Below, one piece after another: positions 23,483 to 32,326 of a stretch of 45,112 nucleotides of DNA. Numbering within the stretch: the first letter of the stretch is position 1; each line of letters begins with the position of its first letter. Origin of the DNA: Streptomyces pseudogriseolus (lineage in GTDB: Bacteria; Actinomycetota; Actinomycetes; Streptomycetales; Streptomycetaceae). Made by a program: the position numbers and the translations under genes. The notes below the pieces were generated by a model. That model did no database searches and had not been told where the DNA came from. It saw only the letters and a program-made list of their open reading frames with translations. The stretch covers positions 1-45,112 of the forward strand of contig MUNG01000022.1 in assembly GCA_002154585.1 (NCBI GenBank), read 5' to 3'.

Positions 23483-24736
23483 TCAGCCGGCCGACGGGCC
23501 GGTCCAGCCCTCCTTCACGTGCCCGAGACGCACCCGCTGCGGGTGGTCGCCGACCGGGACGGACACGGTCTTCCCGCCGGTCGTGAAGTCGATCGCGGTG
23601 ACCCGGTCGGCGCCGCTCTCGGAGACCACGCAGGACTCCCCGTCGCCGCTGACGGTCGCCCAGTACGGCTTGGAGACGGGGACCAGCGGGCCGTGCTCGA
23701 AGGTGTCGCGGTCGACGACGGTCGCGTAGTCGTCCATGGTGCCCGCCACGCACAGCTTGGCGCCGTCGGGCTTCATGGTGATGCCGTGGTGGCGCGAGTC
23801 GTTGACCCAGGTGGTGCGGTCCTCGCTGGTGTCCGGGTTCTTCGGCAGGGTCTTGACGCGGCTGATCCGGTCGGTGGCGACGTCGTACTCGAAGAAGCCG
23901 TTGAAGAACGACACCTGGAAGTACAGCTTCGACTCGTCGGGGGAGAAGGCGGCGGGGCGGACCGCGTCGGAGTACTCCGCGAAGCCGGCCGCGTCCAGCC
24001 GCTCCCGCATGTCGATCACCTTGACCTGCCGGAACGTCCGGGCGTCGGTGACGGTGATCTTGCGGTCGCCCTTCGTCCAGTCCAGCCAGGGCGCGTCCAG
24101 GTCGGTGTTCACCTCGCCGATGGACATGTTCCAGATGTACCGGCCGTCGCGGCTGAACACGTTCTCGTGCGGCTTGTCGCCCGTGGTGAAGCGGCCGGCC
24201 TCCTCGCCGGTCTCGATGTCCAGGACGTGCACGGTGTTGGACGTCGAGGCGGAGACGGCGACGCGCGTGCCGTCGGGGGAGACCGCCATGTGGTCCGAGC
24301 GGTAACCGGACACCGGGAAGCGCCAGTTGACCCGTCCGGTGGCCAGGTCGAGGGAGACGACGTCCGCGAAGCTGGGCCGGGAGACCACCACCGAGGTGCC
24401 GTCCGGGGTGGAGTACATGTCGTCGACGAACTGGTCGTGGCCCTCGCCGACGGTGTTGCGGATGGCCATGAAGTAGATCCAGCGGATCGGGTTGGCGTTG
24501 ATCTCGGCCATCCGCCGGTCCTTGTCGGGGATCACGTCGATCCGGCCGATCCGCCCGAAGTCGCCGCCGGACTCGATGACGTCGGCGGTGCCGTCCCAGT
24601 TGTTGCCCACGAACAGCACCTCCCGCAGGTCCGCGGAGGGGGTCTGTCCGGCGGCGCCCGCGACGGCGCCGGGGGCGGTGAGGGTCAGGGCGACGGCGGC
24701 GGCGAGGGTGCACAGATGCCTGCTGCGGATCGGCAT
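23483..24736 (-). CDS. Secreted YncE-like beta-propeller protein
   Basis: A 417-residue exported protein. The signal peptide (about 1-29, LCTLAAAVALTLTAPGAVAGAAG) is followed by repeated propeller blades: VVSLDLATGRVNWRFPVSG, SPDGTRVAVSASTSNTVHVLDIETGEEAGRFTTG, SPDESKLYFQVSFFNGFFEYDVATDRISRV, MKPDGAKLCVAGTMDDYATVVDRDTFE and SGDGESCVVSESGADRVTAIDFTTGG. These match YncE/lactonase-type seven-bladed propellers. AGAGGAGA precedes ATG 24736. The divergent TetR gene is a plausible regulator. No enzymatic residues are recognisable; ligand unknown. Confidence 0.85.
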   Translation of the reverse strand: MPIRSRHLCTLAAAVALTLTAPGAVAGAAGQTPSADLREVLFVGNNWDGTADVIESGGDFGRIGRIDVIPDKDRRMAEINANPIRWIYFMAIRNTVGEGHDQFVDDMYSTPDGTSVVVSRPSFADVVSLDLATGRVNWRFPVSGYRSDHMAVSPDGTRVAVSASTSNTVHVLDIETGEEAGRFTTGDKPHENVFSRDGRYIWNMSIGEVNTDLDAPWLDWTKGDRKITVTDARTFRQVKVIDMRERLDAAGFAEYSDAVRPAAFSPDESKLYFQVSFFNGFFEYDVATDRISRVKTLPKNPDTSEDRTTWVNDSRHHGITMKPDGAKLCVAGTMDDYATVVDRDTFEHGPLVPVSKPYWATVSGDGESCVVSESGADRVTAIDFTTGGKTVSVPVGDHPQRVRLGHVKEGWTGPSAG

Positions 24737-24812
24737 GGCGGGGTCTCCTCTGCGGTGGGGCTCCATGATCGGGACATGCCAAACGAGGGGAGGGGAATCT
24801 GAACAGGCGTGC

Positions 24813-24834
24813 TTTCAGATTGAACTTACTGAAA
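24813..24834. promoter_or_regulatory. Inverted repeat in the TetR/beta-propeller divergent promoter
   Basis: TTTCAG-N10-CTGAAA in an AT-rich patch of the 172-bp gap. The dyad and position fit a TetR-family operator controlling both genes; binding is inferred. Confidence 0.5.
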
Positions 24835-24908
24835 AGTAGGGACGGTCGGGGGTTCTCCACAAGACCGCGGACACGACAAGATTGCCGGGCGCGGGGAGAG
24901 GAGAACCG

Positions 24909-25589
24909 GTGGCGGGCAGACTGAGCGCACCGAGCGGCCGGTACGCCGGGAAGTCCGCCGAGGAGCGGAAGGCCGAGCGGCGCCGGCGCTTCCTCGACGC
25001 AGCCCTCGAACTCTTCGGCGCGGGCCCCGGCTACCGCGCCACCACCGTCGCCGCCCTCAGCGAGGCCGCCGGGCTCTCCACCCGCCAGTTCTACGAGGAG
25101 TTCCGCACCCTGGAGGACGTCCTCGCCGCGCTGCACCTCCAGGTCAACGACTGGGCCGAGGCGGCCGTGCTCGCCGCCGCGGCCGAGACGGCGGACGCCC
25201 CGCTCGCCGAGCGCGCCACCGCGATCTTCCGCGCCTACGCCGCCGACGTCACCCGCGACCCGCGCCGCATCCGCATCGCGTTCGTCGAGATCATCGGGGT
25301 GAGCCCGCGCCTGGAGCAACAGCGGCTGGCCCGCCGCGCCCGCTGGGTCGACCTGATCTGCGCCGAGGCCGACGCCGCCGTCGCCCGCGGCGATGCCGCG
25401 CCCCGCGACCACCGCCTCGCCGCGACCGGCTTCATCGGCAGCGTCAACGGCCTGCTGCACGACTGGAACGCGGGGTGGGTCGAGGCCACCCTCGACGAGG
25501 TCGTGGACGAACTGGTCCGCCAGCTCCTGGCGATCCTCCGCCCTGCGGGGACGGCGGAGCGGCCGGGGACGCCGGAGCGGCCCGCCTGA
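24909..25589 (+). CDS. TetR-family transcriptional regulator
   Basis: A 226-residue regulator with a TetR-type DNA-binding region: RRRFLDAALELFGAGPGYRATTVAALSEAAGLSTRQFYEEFRTLEDVLAAL (about residues 26-76). The remainder is a helical ligand/dimerisation domain. GTG 24909 is used because GGGGAGAGGAG precedes it. Divergent from the secreted beta-propeller gene, with the TTTCAG/CTGAAA dyad between them, so that gene is a likely target along with itself. Ligand unknown. Confidence 0.9.
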   Translation: MAGRLSAPSGRYAGKSAEERKAERRRRFLDAALELFGAGPGYRATTVAALSEAAGLSTRQFYEEFRTLEDVLAALHLQVNDWAEAAVLAAAAETADAPLAERATAIFRAYAADVTRDPRRIRIAFVEIIGVSPRLEQQRLARRARWVDLICAEADAAVARGDAAPRDHRLAATGFIGSVNGLLHDWNAGWVEATLDEVVDELVRQLLAILRPAGTAERPGTPERPA

Positions 25590-25596
25590 CGGCGCG

Positions 25597-25971
25597 TCAG
25601 CCGGCCGGCGCGAGGTCCCCCGCGAAGACGATCATCTGGTCGATCAGCCCCCGCCGGAGATGGACGACATCCGTCCCGGCGAGCCGGGGACCACCACCCG
25701 GAGTGGTGAACACCCACCGGTACCGCGCCCACTCGTCGGGCATGTCCACCCCCGAGCAGCGCACCATCGTGCCCGGCCCGGCCGGATGCCGCCGGATGTC
25801 CAGCACGAACCGCTCGACCGCCTCAATGCCCTCACTGCGGCCGAGCGGTCCCCAGAGGACCACGTCCGAGGTGAGCGCCTGTGACAGCAGCGAGGTCACG
25901 TAGGCATCGTCGGAGGCGTTGAAGGCCGAGACGAACGTGTCGATGGCCGACCGGGCGGCGTCTGCATGCAT
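25597..25971 (-). CDS. SnoaL-like / NTF2-like protein
   Basis: A 124-residue protein of the NTF2-like (SnoaL) cone fold: ARSAIDTFVSAFNASDDAYVTSLLSQALTSDVVLWGPLGRSEGIEAVERFVLDIRR (about 6-61), then strands ending VVHLRRGLIDQMIVFAGDL. Family members include polyketide cyclases, isomerases and ligand-binding proteins. Stop lies 7 bp from the convergent TetR stop. Substrate unknown. Confidence 0.8.
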   Translation of the reverse strand: MHADAARSAIDTFVSAFNASDDAYVTSLLSQALTSDVVLWGPLGRSEGIEAVERFVLDIRRHPAGPGTMVRCSGVDMPDEWARYRWVFTTPGGGPRLAGTDVVHLRRGLIDQMIVFAGDLAPAG

Positions 25972-26086
25972 GCCCCAGTCATACCAGCCCGGCTCACGCC
26001 CCGGCCCGGGTCCGGGGGTGACCGGCCGGCGAGGACACGGTCGGGCTGCGCGCCCTCGCCGACGAACCGGTCGCCGGTCTGCGATG

Positions 26087-26452
26087 TCACTCGTCCCAGG
26101 CCTGGATCAGCACCTGCCCCGTGATCTTGCCGTCGCGCAGTGTCAGCATGGACTCCGAGAGCACCCGCATGCCGTCCGCGTAGCGGCAGCTCTCGCAGTA
26201 GGCGGCGTGATCGCCCTGCACCACGCACGCCTCCAGCGCGTGCGTCATGTCGCGGCTGTAGACGTCGTCCAGCATGGCGGCGATCTCGTCCTTGCCGTGC
26301 AGCACCTTCGGGTGGCTCGGCCCGCTGACGTGGTCCACGACGCGCAGCTCCGCGTCGTCCGCGTAGAGCGACTTCAGGATCTCCGGGGTGTCCGCCTCGA
26401 CGCCCCGGCGCAAGGTGTCGGTGCCGAACACGGGCTGTGCCGCGGTCGTCAT
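26087..26452 (-). CDS. SnoaL/SgcJ-like NTF2-fold protein
   Basis: A 121-residue NTF2-like protein with the SgcJ/ketosteroid-isomerase-like layout: TPEILKSLYADDAELRVVDHVSGPSHPKVLHGKDEIAAMLDDVYSRDMTHALEACVVQGDHAAYCESCRYADGMRVLSESMLTLRDGKITGQVLIQAW. GAGGAGGT precedes the ATG. It resembles the SnoaL-like protein 115 bp downstream only at fold level. Function not assignable. Confidence 0.82.
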   Translation of the reverse strand: MTTAAQPVFGTDTLRRGVEADTPEILKSLYADDAELRVVDHVSGPSHPKVLHGKDEIAAMLDDVYSRDMTHALEACVVQGDHAAYCESCRYADGMRVLSESMLTLRDGKITGQVLIQAWDE

Positions 26453-26587
26453 GATGACCCACCTCCTCGAAGGCCCCGGCCCACGGAACCGGGCCCTCGG
26501 GCCTCACCTACGAGCCTCCTCCCGAGGCCCGCCCGGGGCAAGCCCGACGCCCGGCCGGCGGGGGAGCGGCACCGCGCCCCGCCCCGC

Positions 26588-28342
26588 TCAGCCCGCCGTC
26601 GCCAGGAACTGCGTGGCCGCCAGCTCCGCGTACAACGGGTCGGCGGCGACCAGTTCCCGGTGCGTGCCGACCGCGCGGACCCGGCCCGCGTCCATCACCA
26701 CGATGCGGTCCGCCGCCGTCACCGTGGACAGGCGGTGGGCGACCACCAGCACCGTCGTGGTGCGGGCGACGTCCGCCACGGTGTCCCGCAGCGCCGCCTC
26801 GTTCACCGCGTCGAGCTGGGACGTCGCCTCGTCGAGCAGCAGCAGGCGCGGGCGGCGGAGCAGGGCGCGGGCGATGGCCACCCGCTGGCGCTCGCCGCCG
26901 GACAGCTTGGTGCCGCGATGGCCGACCAGGGTGTCGAGCCCGTCCGGCAGCCGGGCGACCAGACCGTCGAGCCGTGTCGTCTTCAGCACGCGCGTCAGCG
27001 TCCCCTCGTCCGCGTCCGGGTTGCCCAGCAGCAGGTTGTCCCGCAGGGAACCCGACAGCACGGGCGCGTCCTGCTCGACGTACCCGATCGCCGCCCGCAG
27101 CTCCGGCAGGTCCCAGTGCGCGAGGTCGCGGCCGTCGACCGTGATCACACCCGACTCGGGGTCGTAGAACCGCTCGATCAGGGAGAACACCGTGGTCTTG
27201 CCCGCGCCCGACGGGCCGACGAACGCCGTCAGCCCCTGCGCCGGCACGGTGAACGTCACCCCGTGGTGGACGTACGGCAGGTCGTCGGCGTAGCGGAACC
27301 GCACGTCCGCGAAGGCGACGGCCGCGGGCGCGGCGCCGGGCGACGGCAACGCGGCGGGCGGCGCCGCCGGTTCGGCGGGCAGCCGCAGCGCCTCCTGGAT
27401 CCGGGCGAGCGCGGCGCTGCCCGCCTGGTACTGCGTGACCGCGCCGACGACCTGCGAGATCGGCGACATCAGGTAGAACACGAACAGCAGGAACGCCACC
27501 AGCGTCCCGATGTCGACGGCGCCCGTCGCCACCCGCGCCCCGCCCACCGCCAGCACCGTGATGAACGCGAGCTGCATCGCGAGCCCCGCCGTGTTGCCCG
27601 CCGCGGCCGACCACTTGGCGGCCCGCACGCTCATCCGCCACGACTCGCGCGCCGCGTCGTGCAGCGCCCGCTCCTCCCGCGGCTCGGCCCCGGACGCCTT
27701 CACCGTGCGCAGCGCCCCCAGCACCCGCTCCAGCGACGCCCCCATCACGCCCACCGCGTCCTGCGCCTGCTTCGACGCCCGCCGGATCCGCGGCACGACC
27801 ACCCCGAGCAGCACCCCGGCCAGCGCCAGCACGCCCAGCGTGACCGCCAGCAGCACCGGCTCCACGTACCCCATCAGCGCCACGGTGGCGACCAGCGTCA
27901 GCCCGCCCGTGCCCAGCCCGATCAGCGAGTCGGTGGTCACCTCCCGCAGCAGCGTGGTGTCGGAGGTGACGCGGGCCATCAGATCACCCGGCTCGGTCCG
28001 GTCCACGGCGGCGATCCGCAGCCGCAGCAGATACGACGACAGCGTGCGCCGCGCCCCCAGCACCACCGACTCCGCCGCACGCCGCAACACGTACGAACCC
28101 ACCGCGCCCAGCACCGTGTTGCCGATCACCAGCGCCGACATCAGCAGCAGCGCCCCGGTGACGGCACGGTCGTGCGCGAGGTCGTCGATCAGCTGCCGGG
28201 CCACCAGCGGCAGCGCCAGCCCCGTAGCGCCGGTCGCCAGCGACAGCAGCGCGCCGCCCAGCAGCGCCCAGCGGTGCGGCCGTACGTACGACAGCAGCAG
28301 CCGCCAGGCGGGCGGGTCGGACCGGTCCTCGGTGATGCTCAC
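26588..28342 (-). CDS. ABC exporter (permease fused to ATPase)
   Basis: A 584-residue half-transporter of the MsbA/BmrA/LmrA type. Six membrane helices (about 25-320) include the coupling-region sequence [20 protein letters not shown] and [20 protein letters not shown]. The ATPase (about 345-575) has [20 protein letters not shown] (Q-loop), [32 protein letters not shown] and VVAHRLSTV. It probably works as a homodimer exporting a hydrophobic or toxic compound. It is divergent from mscR, and the gene downstream is the NTF2-like protein 135 bp away. Confidence 0.92.
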   Translation of the reverse strand: MSITEDRSDPPAWRLLLSYVRPHRWALLGGALLSLATGATGLALPLVARQLIDDLAHDRAVTGALLLMSALVIGNTVLGAVGSYVLRRAAESVVLGARRTLSSYLLRLRIAAVDRTEPGDLMARVTSDTTLLREVTTDSLIGLGTGGLTLVATVALMGYVEPVLLAVTLGVLALAGVLLGVVVPRIRRASKQAQDAVGVMGASLERVLGALRTVKASGAEPREERALHDAARESWRMSVRAAKWSAAAGNTAGLAMQLAFITVLAVGGARVATGAVDIGTLVAFLLFVFYLMSPISQVVGAVTQYQAGSAALARIQEALRLPAEPAAPPAALPSPGAAPAAVAFADVRFRYADDLPYVHHGVTFTVPAQGLTAFVGPSGAGKTTVFSLIERFYDPESGVITVDGRDLAHWDLPELRAAIGYVEQDAPVLSGSLRDNLLLGNPDADEGTLTRVLKTTRLDGLVARLPDGLDTLVGHRGTKLSGGERQRVAIARALLRRPRLLLLDEATSQLDAVNEAALRDTVADVARTTTVLVVAHRLSTVTAADRIVVMDAGRVRAVGTHRELVAADPLYAELAATQFLATAG

Positions 28343-28484
28343 ATGCCCCCCTCGGCATCGGACGGATGTTCAGGCTACGTCGCCGGGGCGGACGCACCGC
28401 ACGGTGGGCGGCGGAGCCGATCATTCCCGCGTAGGGTCGGGGACGACGGGGGAGACGGACCCGGCCGACGAAGGAGTCAGCAGC

Positions 28485-29570
28485 ATGGCGCAGGAAGTAC
28501 GCGGCGTGATCGCACCCGGCAAGGACGAGCCGGTACGGATCGAGACGATCGTCGTACCCGACCCGGGACCCGGCGAGGCGGTCGTACGCGTCCAGGCCTG
28601 CGGGGTGTGCCACACGGACCTGCACTACAAACAGGGCGGCATCAACGACGACTTCCCCTTCCTCCTCGGCCACGAGGCCGCGGGCGTCGTCGAGTCGGTG
28701 GGCGACGACGTCACCGACGTGGCGCCCGGCGACTTCGTGATCCTCAACTGGCGTGCCGTGTGCGGCAATTGCCGCGCCTGTCTGCGCGGACGCCCCTGGT
28801 ACTGCTTCGCCACCCACAACGCGAAGCAGAAAATGACGTTGACCGACGGCACCGAGCTGTCCCCGGCGCTCGGCATCGGGGCCTTCGCGGAGAAGACCCT
28901 GGTGGCCGCCGGGCAGTGCACGAAGGTCGACCCGGCCGTCGCCCCGCAGGTCGCCGGACTGCTCGGCTGCGGCGTGATGGCCGGCATCGGCGCCGCGATC
29001 AACACCGGCAACGTGGGCCGGGGCGACTCGGTCGCCGTCATCGGCTGCGGCGGCGTCGGCGACGCGGCGATCGCCGGCTCCCGGCTGGCCGGCGCGGCGA
29101 GGATCATCGCCGTCGACATCGACGACCGCAAGCTGGAGACCGCCCGCTCCATGGGCGCCACCCACACCGTCAACTCCCGTACGACCGACCCGGTCGAGGC
29201 GATCCGGGAGCTCACCGGCGGCTTCGGCGCCGACGTCGTCATCGAGGCCGTCGGCCGCCCCGAGACGTACCGGCAGGCGTTCTACGCCCGCGACCTGGCC
29301 GGCACCGTCGTCCTGGTCGGCGTCCCCACCCCGGACATGAAGATCGAACTGCCGCTGCTCGACGTCTTCGGCCGCGGCGGCGCCCTCAAGTCCTCCTGGT
29401 ACGGCGACTGTCTGCCGTCCCGCGACTTCCCGATGCTGATCGACCTCCACCTCCAGGGCCGCCTGGACCTCGGCGCGTTCGTCACCGAGACCATCCAGCT
29501 GGACGAGGTGGAGAAGGCCTTCGAGCGGATGCACCAGGGCGACGTGCTGCGTTCGGTGGTGGTGCTCTGA
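28485..29570 (+). CDS. mscR: S-(hydroxymethyl)mycothiol dehydrogenase (mycothiol-dependent formaldehyde dehydrogenase)
   Basis: A 361-residue zinc-dependent medium-chain dehydrogenase. Catalytic zinc residues are seen in [10 protein letters not shown] and LLGHEAAG. The structural zinc loop is [15 protein letters not shown]. The nucleotide fold is [22 protein letters not shown] followed by acidic VDIDDRKL, which favours NAD. It matches the actinobacterial MscR/AdhE2 group, which oxidises the mycothiol-formaldehyde adduct. AAGGAG precedes the ATG. The MBL hydrolase starts on its last base, so the two work together in formaldehyde detoxification. Confidence 0.92.
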   Translation: MAQEVRGVIAPGKDEPVRIETIVVPDPGPGEAVVRVQACGVCHTDLHYKQGGINDDFPFLLGHEAAGVVESVGDDVTDVAPGDFVILNWRAVCGNCRACLRGRPWYCFATHNAKQKMTLTDGTELSPALGIGAFAEKTLVAAGQCTKVDPAVAPQVAGLLGCGVMAGIGAAINTGNVGRGDSVAVIGCGGVGDAAIAGSRLAGAARIIAVDIDDRKLETARSMGATHTVNSRTTDPVEAIRELTGGFGADVVIEAVGRPETYRQAFYARDLAGTVVLVGVPTPDMKIELPLLDVFGRGGALKSSWYGDCLPSRDFPMLIDLHLQGRLDLGAFVTETIQLDEVEKAFERMHQGDVLRSVVVL

Positions 29571-30199
29571 TGGCCGCCCGCATCGAACGCCTCGTCACCT
29601 CGGGCCAGTTCAGCCTCGACGGCGGCACCTGGGACGTCGACAACAACGTGTGGATCGTGGGCGACGACCACGAGGCCGTCGTCATCGACGCCGCCCACGA
29701 TGCCGACGCCATCGCCGAGGCGGTGGGCGACCGGCGTCTGACCGCCATCGTGTGCACCCACGCCCACAACGACCACATCGACGCCGCCCCCGCCCTCGCC
29801 GAGCGCACCGGCGCCACCATCTGGCTGCACCCCGACGACCTGGCGCTGTGGAAGCAGACCCACCCCGACCGGGACCCCGACGCCTGGCTGGCCGACGGGC
29901 AGGTCATCGAGGCCGGCGGCGCCGACCTCACCGTGCTGCACACCCCGGGCCACGCGCCGGGCGCGGTCTGCCTGTACGACCCCGGACTCGCGACCGTGTT
30001 CACCGGCGACACCCTCTTCCAGGGCGGCCCCGGCGCCACCGGCCGCTCCTTCTCGCACTTCCCGACGATCATCGACTCCATCCGGGACCGGCTGCTCACC
30101 TTGCCGCCGGAGACCAAGGTGCTCACCGGCCACGGCGACCCGACCACCATCGGCGCCGAGGCCCCGCACCTGGACGAGTGGATCGCCCGGGGCCACTGA
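29570..30199 (+). CDS. MBL-fold metallo-hydrolase paired with mscR
   Basis: A 209-residue metallo-beta-lactamase-fold hydrolase. The binuclear metal motif is H64-A-H66-N-D68-H69, followed by HTPGHAPGAVCLYD, GDTLFQGGPG and GHGDPTTIG, as in glyoxalase II-like enzymes. Its ATG overlaps the mscR stop (TGATG), showing translational coupling. The same pair occurs in mycobacteria (Rv2259-Rv2260, from memory). A role in hydrolysing S-formylmycothiol is a reasonable inference but is not proven by the sequence. Confidence 0.9.
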   Translation: MAARIERLVTSGQFSLDGGTWDVDNNVWIVGDDHEAVVIDAAHDADAIAEAVGDRRLTAIVCTHAHNDHIDAAPALAERTGATIWLHPDDLALWKQTHPDRDPDAWLADGQVIEAGGADLTVLHTPGHAPGAVCLYDPGLATVFTGDTLFQGGPGATGRSFSHFPTIIDSIRDRLLTLPPETKVLTGHGDPTTIGAEAPHLDEWIARGH

Positions 30200-30214
30200 G
30201 CGGAACCTCTCCAC

Positions 30215-30242
30215 GCGCCCGGACGCACCGGCGTCCGGGCGC
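30215..30242 (+). terminator. Hairpin terminator of the mscR operon
   Basis: GCGCCCGGACGC and GCGTCCGGGCGC, perfect 12-bp arms around ACCG, 15 bp after the MBL stop. A second small dyad (CCCGGGT-GA-ACCCGGG, 30244-30259) follows. Confidence 0.75.
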
Positions 30243-30314
30243 GCCCGGGTGAACCCGGGAACGTGCCGGATGATCTTCACGGAAAAGGCGACAGAGGATG
30301 TCCGGCTTACCCGA

Positions 30315-30324
30315 GAAGATCTTC
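30315..30324. promoter_or_regulatory. GAAGATCTTC palindrome upstream of the first SDR gene
   Basis: A perfect 10-bp palindrome 40 bp upstream of the ATG at 30364, in a patch that also contains GATGATCTTCACGG (30270-30283). Candidate operator only. Confidence 0.25.
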
Positions 30325-30363
30325 GTCGACGGACGGAAACACGTGCACGGAAGGCCGGAGAAC

Positions 30364-31278
30364 ATGACACAGCCGTTGCGGGACAAGGTCGCGCTGGTGG
30401 CCGGGGCGACCCGGGGAGCCGGACGGGGCATCGCCGTGGAACTCGGCGCGGCGGGCGCCACGGTGTACGTCACCGGCCGCAGCACCCGCGCCCGCCGCTC
30501 CGAGTACGACCGGCCCGAGACGATCGAGGACACCGCCGACCTGGTCACCGAGGCGGGCGGCCGGGGCATCGCCGTGCCCACCGACCACCTGGACCCGGCG
30601 CAGGTGAAGACGCTCGTCGACCGGATCGACGCCGAGCAGGGCCGCCTCGACGTCCTGGTCAACGACATCTGGGGCGGCGAGAAGCTCTTCGACTGGGAGG
30701 CGCCCGTCTGGGAGCACGACCTCGACAAGGGACTGCGGCTGCTGCGCCTGGCGGTGGAGACCCACGCGATCACCAGCCACCACGCACTGCCGCTGCTGCT
30801 GCGCCGCCCCGGCGGACTGGTCGTCGAGCTCACCGACGGCACCGCGGACTACAACCGCGACCACTACCGGGTCTCCTTCTTCTACGACCTCGCCAAGTCC
30901 TCGGTGCTGCGCATGGCGTTCGCCCTCGGCCAGGAGCTCGGCCCGCGCGGCGCCACGGCCGTCGCCCTCACCCCCGGCTGGATGCGGTCGGAGATCATGC
31001 TCGACGAGTTCGGGGTGCGGGAGGACAACTGGCGCGACGCGCTGGAGAAGGAGCCGCACTTCGCCATCTCCGAGACCCCGCGCTACGTGGGCCGCGCCGT
31101 CGCCGCGCTCGCCGCCGACCCCGGCGTGGCCCGCTTCAACGGCGCGTCCCTGTCCAGCGGGGGCGTCGCCCAGGAGTACGGCTTCACCGACCTCGACGGC
31201 AGCCGTCCCGACGCCTGGCGCTACATGGTCGAGGTGCAGGACGCGGGCCGCCCGGCCGACGTCACCGGCTACCGCTGA
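30364..31278 (+). CDS. SDR-family oxidoreductase (atypical)
   Basis: A 304-residue short-chain dehydrogenase. The NAD(P) motif is VAGATRGAGRGIAVEL (residues 12-27), and VLVNDIWGGEKLF replaces the usual NNAG. The active-site region is VELTDGTADYNRDHYRVSFFYDLAKSSVLRMAF, where Y-D-L-A-K fits the YxxxK pair. VALTPGWMRSEIM and GRAVAALAADPGVARFNG follow. It belongs to the longer 'SDR family' proteins seen in actinomycetes with an insertion in the nucleotide-end loop (TGRSTRARRSEYDRPETIEDTA). Start at ATG 30364 with GGAG upstream. Substrate unknown. Confidence 0.88.
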   Translation: MTQPLRDKVALVAGATRGAGRGIAVELGAAGATVYVTGRSTRARRSEYDRPETIEDTADLVTEAGGRGIAVPTDHLDPAQVKTLVDRIDAEQGRLDVLVNDIWGGEKLFDWEAPVWEHDLDKGLRLLRLAVETHAITSHHALPLLLRRPGGLVVELTDGTADYNRDHYRVSFFYDLAKSSVLRMAFALGQELGPRGATAVALTPGWMRSEIMLDEFGVREDNWRDALEKEPHFAISETPRYVGRAVAALAADPGVARFNGASLSSGGVAQEYGFTDLDGSRPDAWRYMVEVQDAGRPADVTGYR

Positions 31279-31361
31279 CCCACCGGGGCGCCGGCCGGAC
31301 TCGGCGCGGGCGGGGCGAAAAGCACTTGCCGTGGTGATCGTCGCGGCGGCACCGTCGCCCC

Positions 31362-32159
31362 ATGACGACGGACACAGGGCGATTCGCGGGGTACGGGGTT
31401 CTGATCACGGGGGCGGCGCGCGGCATCGGCGCCGCCACCGCGGCACGGTTCGCCGAGGAGGGCGCGGGCGTCCTGATCGCGGACGCCGACCCGGAGGCGG
31501 GGGAGCGCACGGCGGCGCGCCTGCGTGGGCGGGGACTCGCGGTGGAGGCCGTCGCCTGTGACGTGGCCGACCGGGCGTCGGTGGAGGCGGCGGTGGCCCA
31601 CGCCGTGCGCCGCTTCGGCTCGCTGGACGTGCTGGTGAACAACGCCGCGCACTGCACCCCGGACGCGCCCCGCTTCGAGGACGAGCCGGAGGAGGAGTGG
31701 GCGGCGGACCTGGACGTCACCCTCACCGGCGCCTACCGCTGCTGCCGCGCCGCCCTCGCGCACCTGGAGGCGTCCGGGCGGGGCGCGATCGTCACCGTCG
31801 GCTCGGTCAACGGGCTCCAGGACTTCGGCAACCACGCCTACAGCGCCGCCAAGGCGGGCCTGATCTCCCTCACCCGCACCCTCGCCGGGCACGCGGGCCC
31901 CCGGGGCGTCCGGGTCAACCTCGTCGCGCCCGGCACGGTCCGCACCCGCGCCTGGGACGGCCGCTCCGACGACCTGGCGGCGATCTCCGAGGTGTACCCC
32001 CTGCGCCGGGTCGGCGAGCCGGAGGACATCGCCGCGGCCGTGACCTTCCTCGCCTCCCGGGACGCCGCCTGGATCACCGGCGCCACCCTGGTCGTCGACG
32101 GCGGCATCACGGCCGTCAACAACGGCTTCCACCGGACCATGGACCACGACGGGCGGTGA
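31362..32159 (+). CDS. Classical SDR-family oxidoreductase
   Basis: A 265-residue classical short-chain dehydrogenase. It has TGAARGIG (residues 16-23), acidic IADADPEAG (NAD preference), CDVADRAS, VNNAAH, catalytic Ser in VGSVNG, and YSAAK with SDR Tyr/Lys. VAPGTVRT and the C-terminal VTFLASRDAAWITGATLVVDGGITA complete the fold. It is 83 bp downstream of the other SDR gene on the same strand; the two are not similar beyond the fold. Substrate unknown. Confidence 0.93.
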   Translation: MTTDTGRFAGYGVLITGAARGIGAATAARFAEEGAGVLIADADPEAGERTAARLRGRGLAVEAVACDVADRASVEAAVAHAVRRFGSLDVLVNNAAHCTPDAPRFEDEPEEEWAADLDVTLTGAYRCCRAALAHLEASGRGAIVTVGSVNGLQDFGNHAYSAAKAGLISLTRTLAGHAGPRGVRVNLVAPGTVRTRAWDGRSDDLAAISEVYPLRRVGEPEDIAAAVTFLASRDAAWITGATLVVDGGITAVNNGFHRTMDHDGR

Positions 32160-32245
32160 CCCGCCCCGCACCCCGGGTGGCGGCGCGTGACACGACTCAC
32201 GCCCGGGGTGCCCGCCGTGTCGGACATAACGGTCCGGTCGCGCGT

Positions 32246-32273
32246 ACAACCGATTTCCCCCGTTCGCCGTCTA
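32246..32273 (+). promoter_or_regulatory. SigE-like promoter of the L,D-transpeptidase gene
   Basis: ACAACC (32246-32251), 16-bp spacer, CGTCTA (32268-32273), about 53 bp before the ATG at 32327. The -10 matches the Streptomyces sigma-E consensus; the -35 keeps AACC of GGAACC. Cell-envelope stress control would suit the gene. Confidence 0.45.
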
Positions 32274-32326
32274 CCTGGCAGAGTGCGCGGGCCAGCGCAC
32301 GTTTCCGCGGGAAAGGCAGAACGACC

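Noticed and set aside
25919-30199. Plus-strand open frame of 1426 codons
   Set aside because: Only its last part (from 29570) is the real MBL hydrolase; the rest runs antisense to the ABC exporter and out of frame through mscR.
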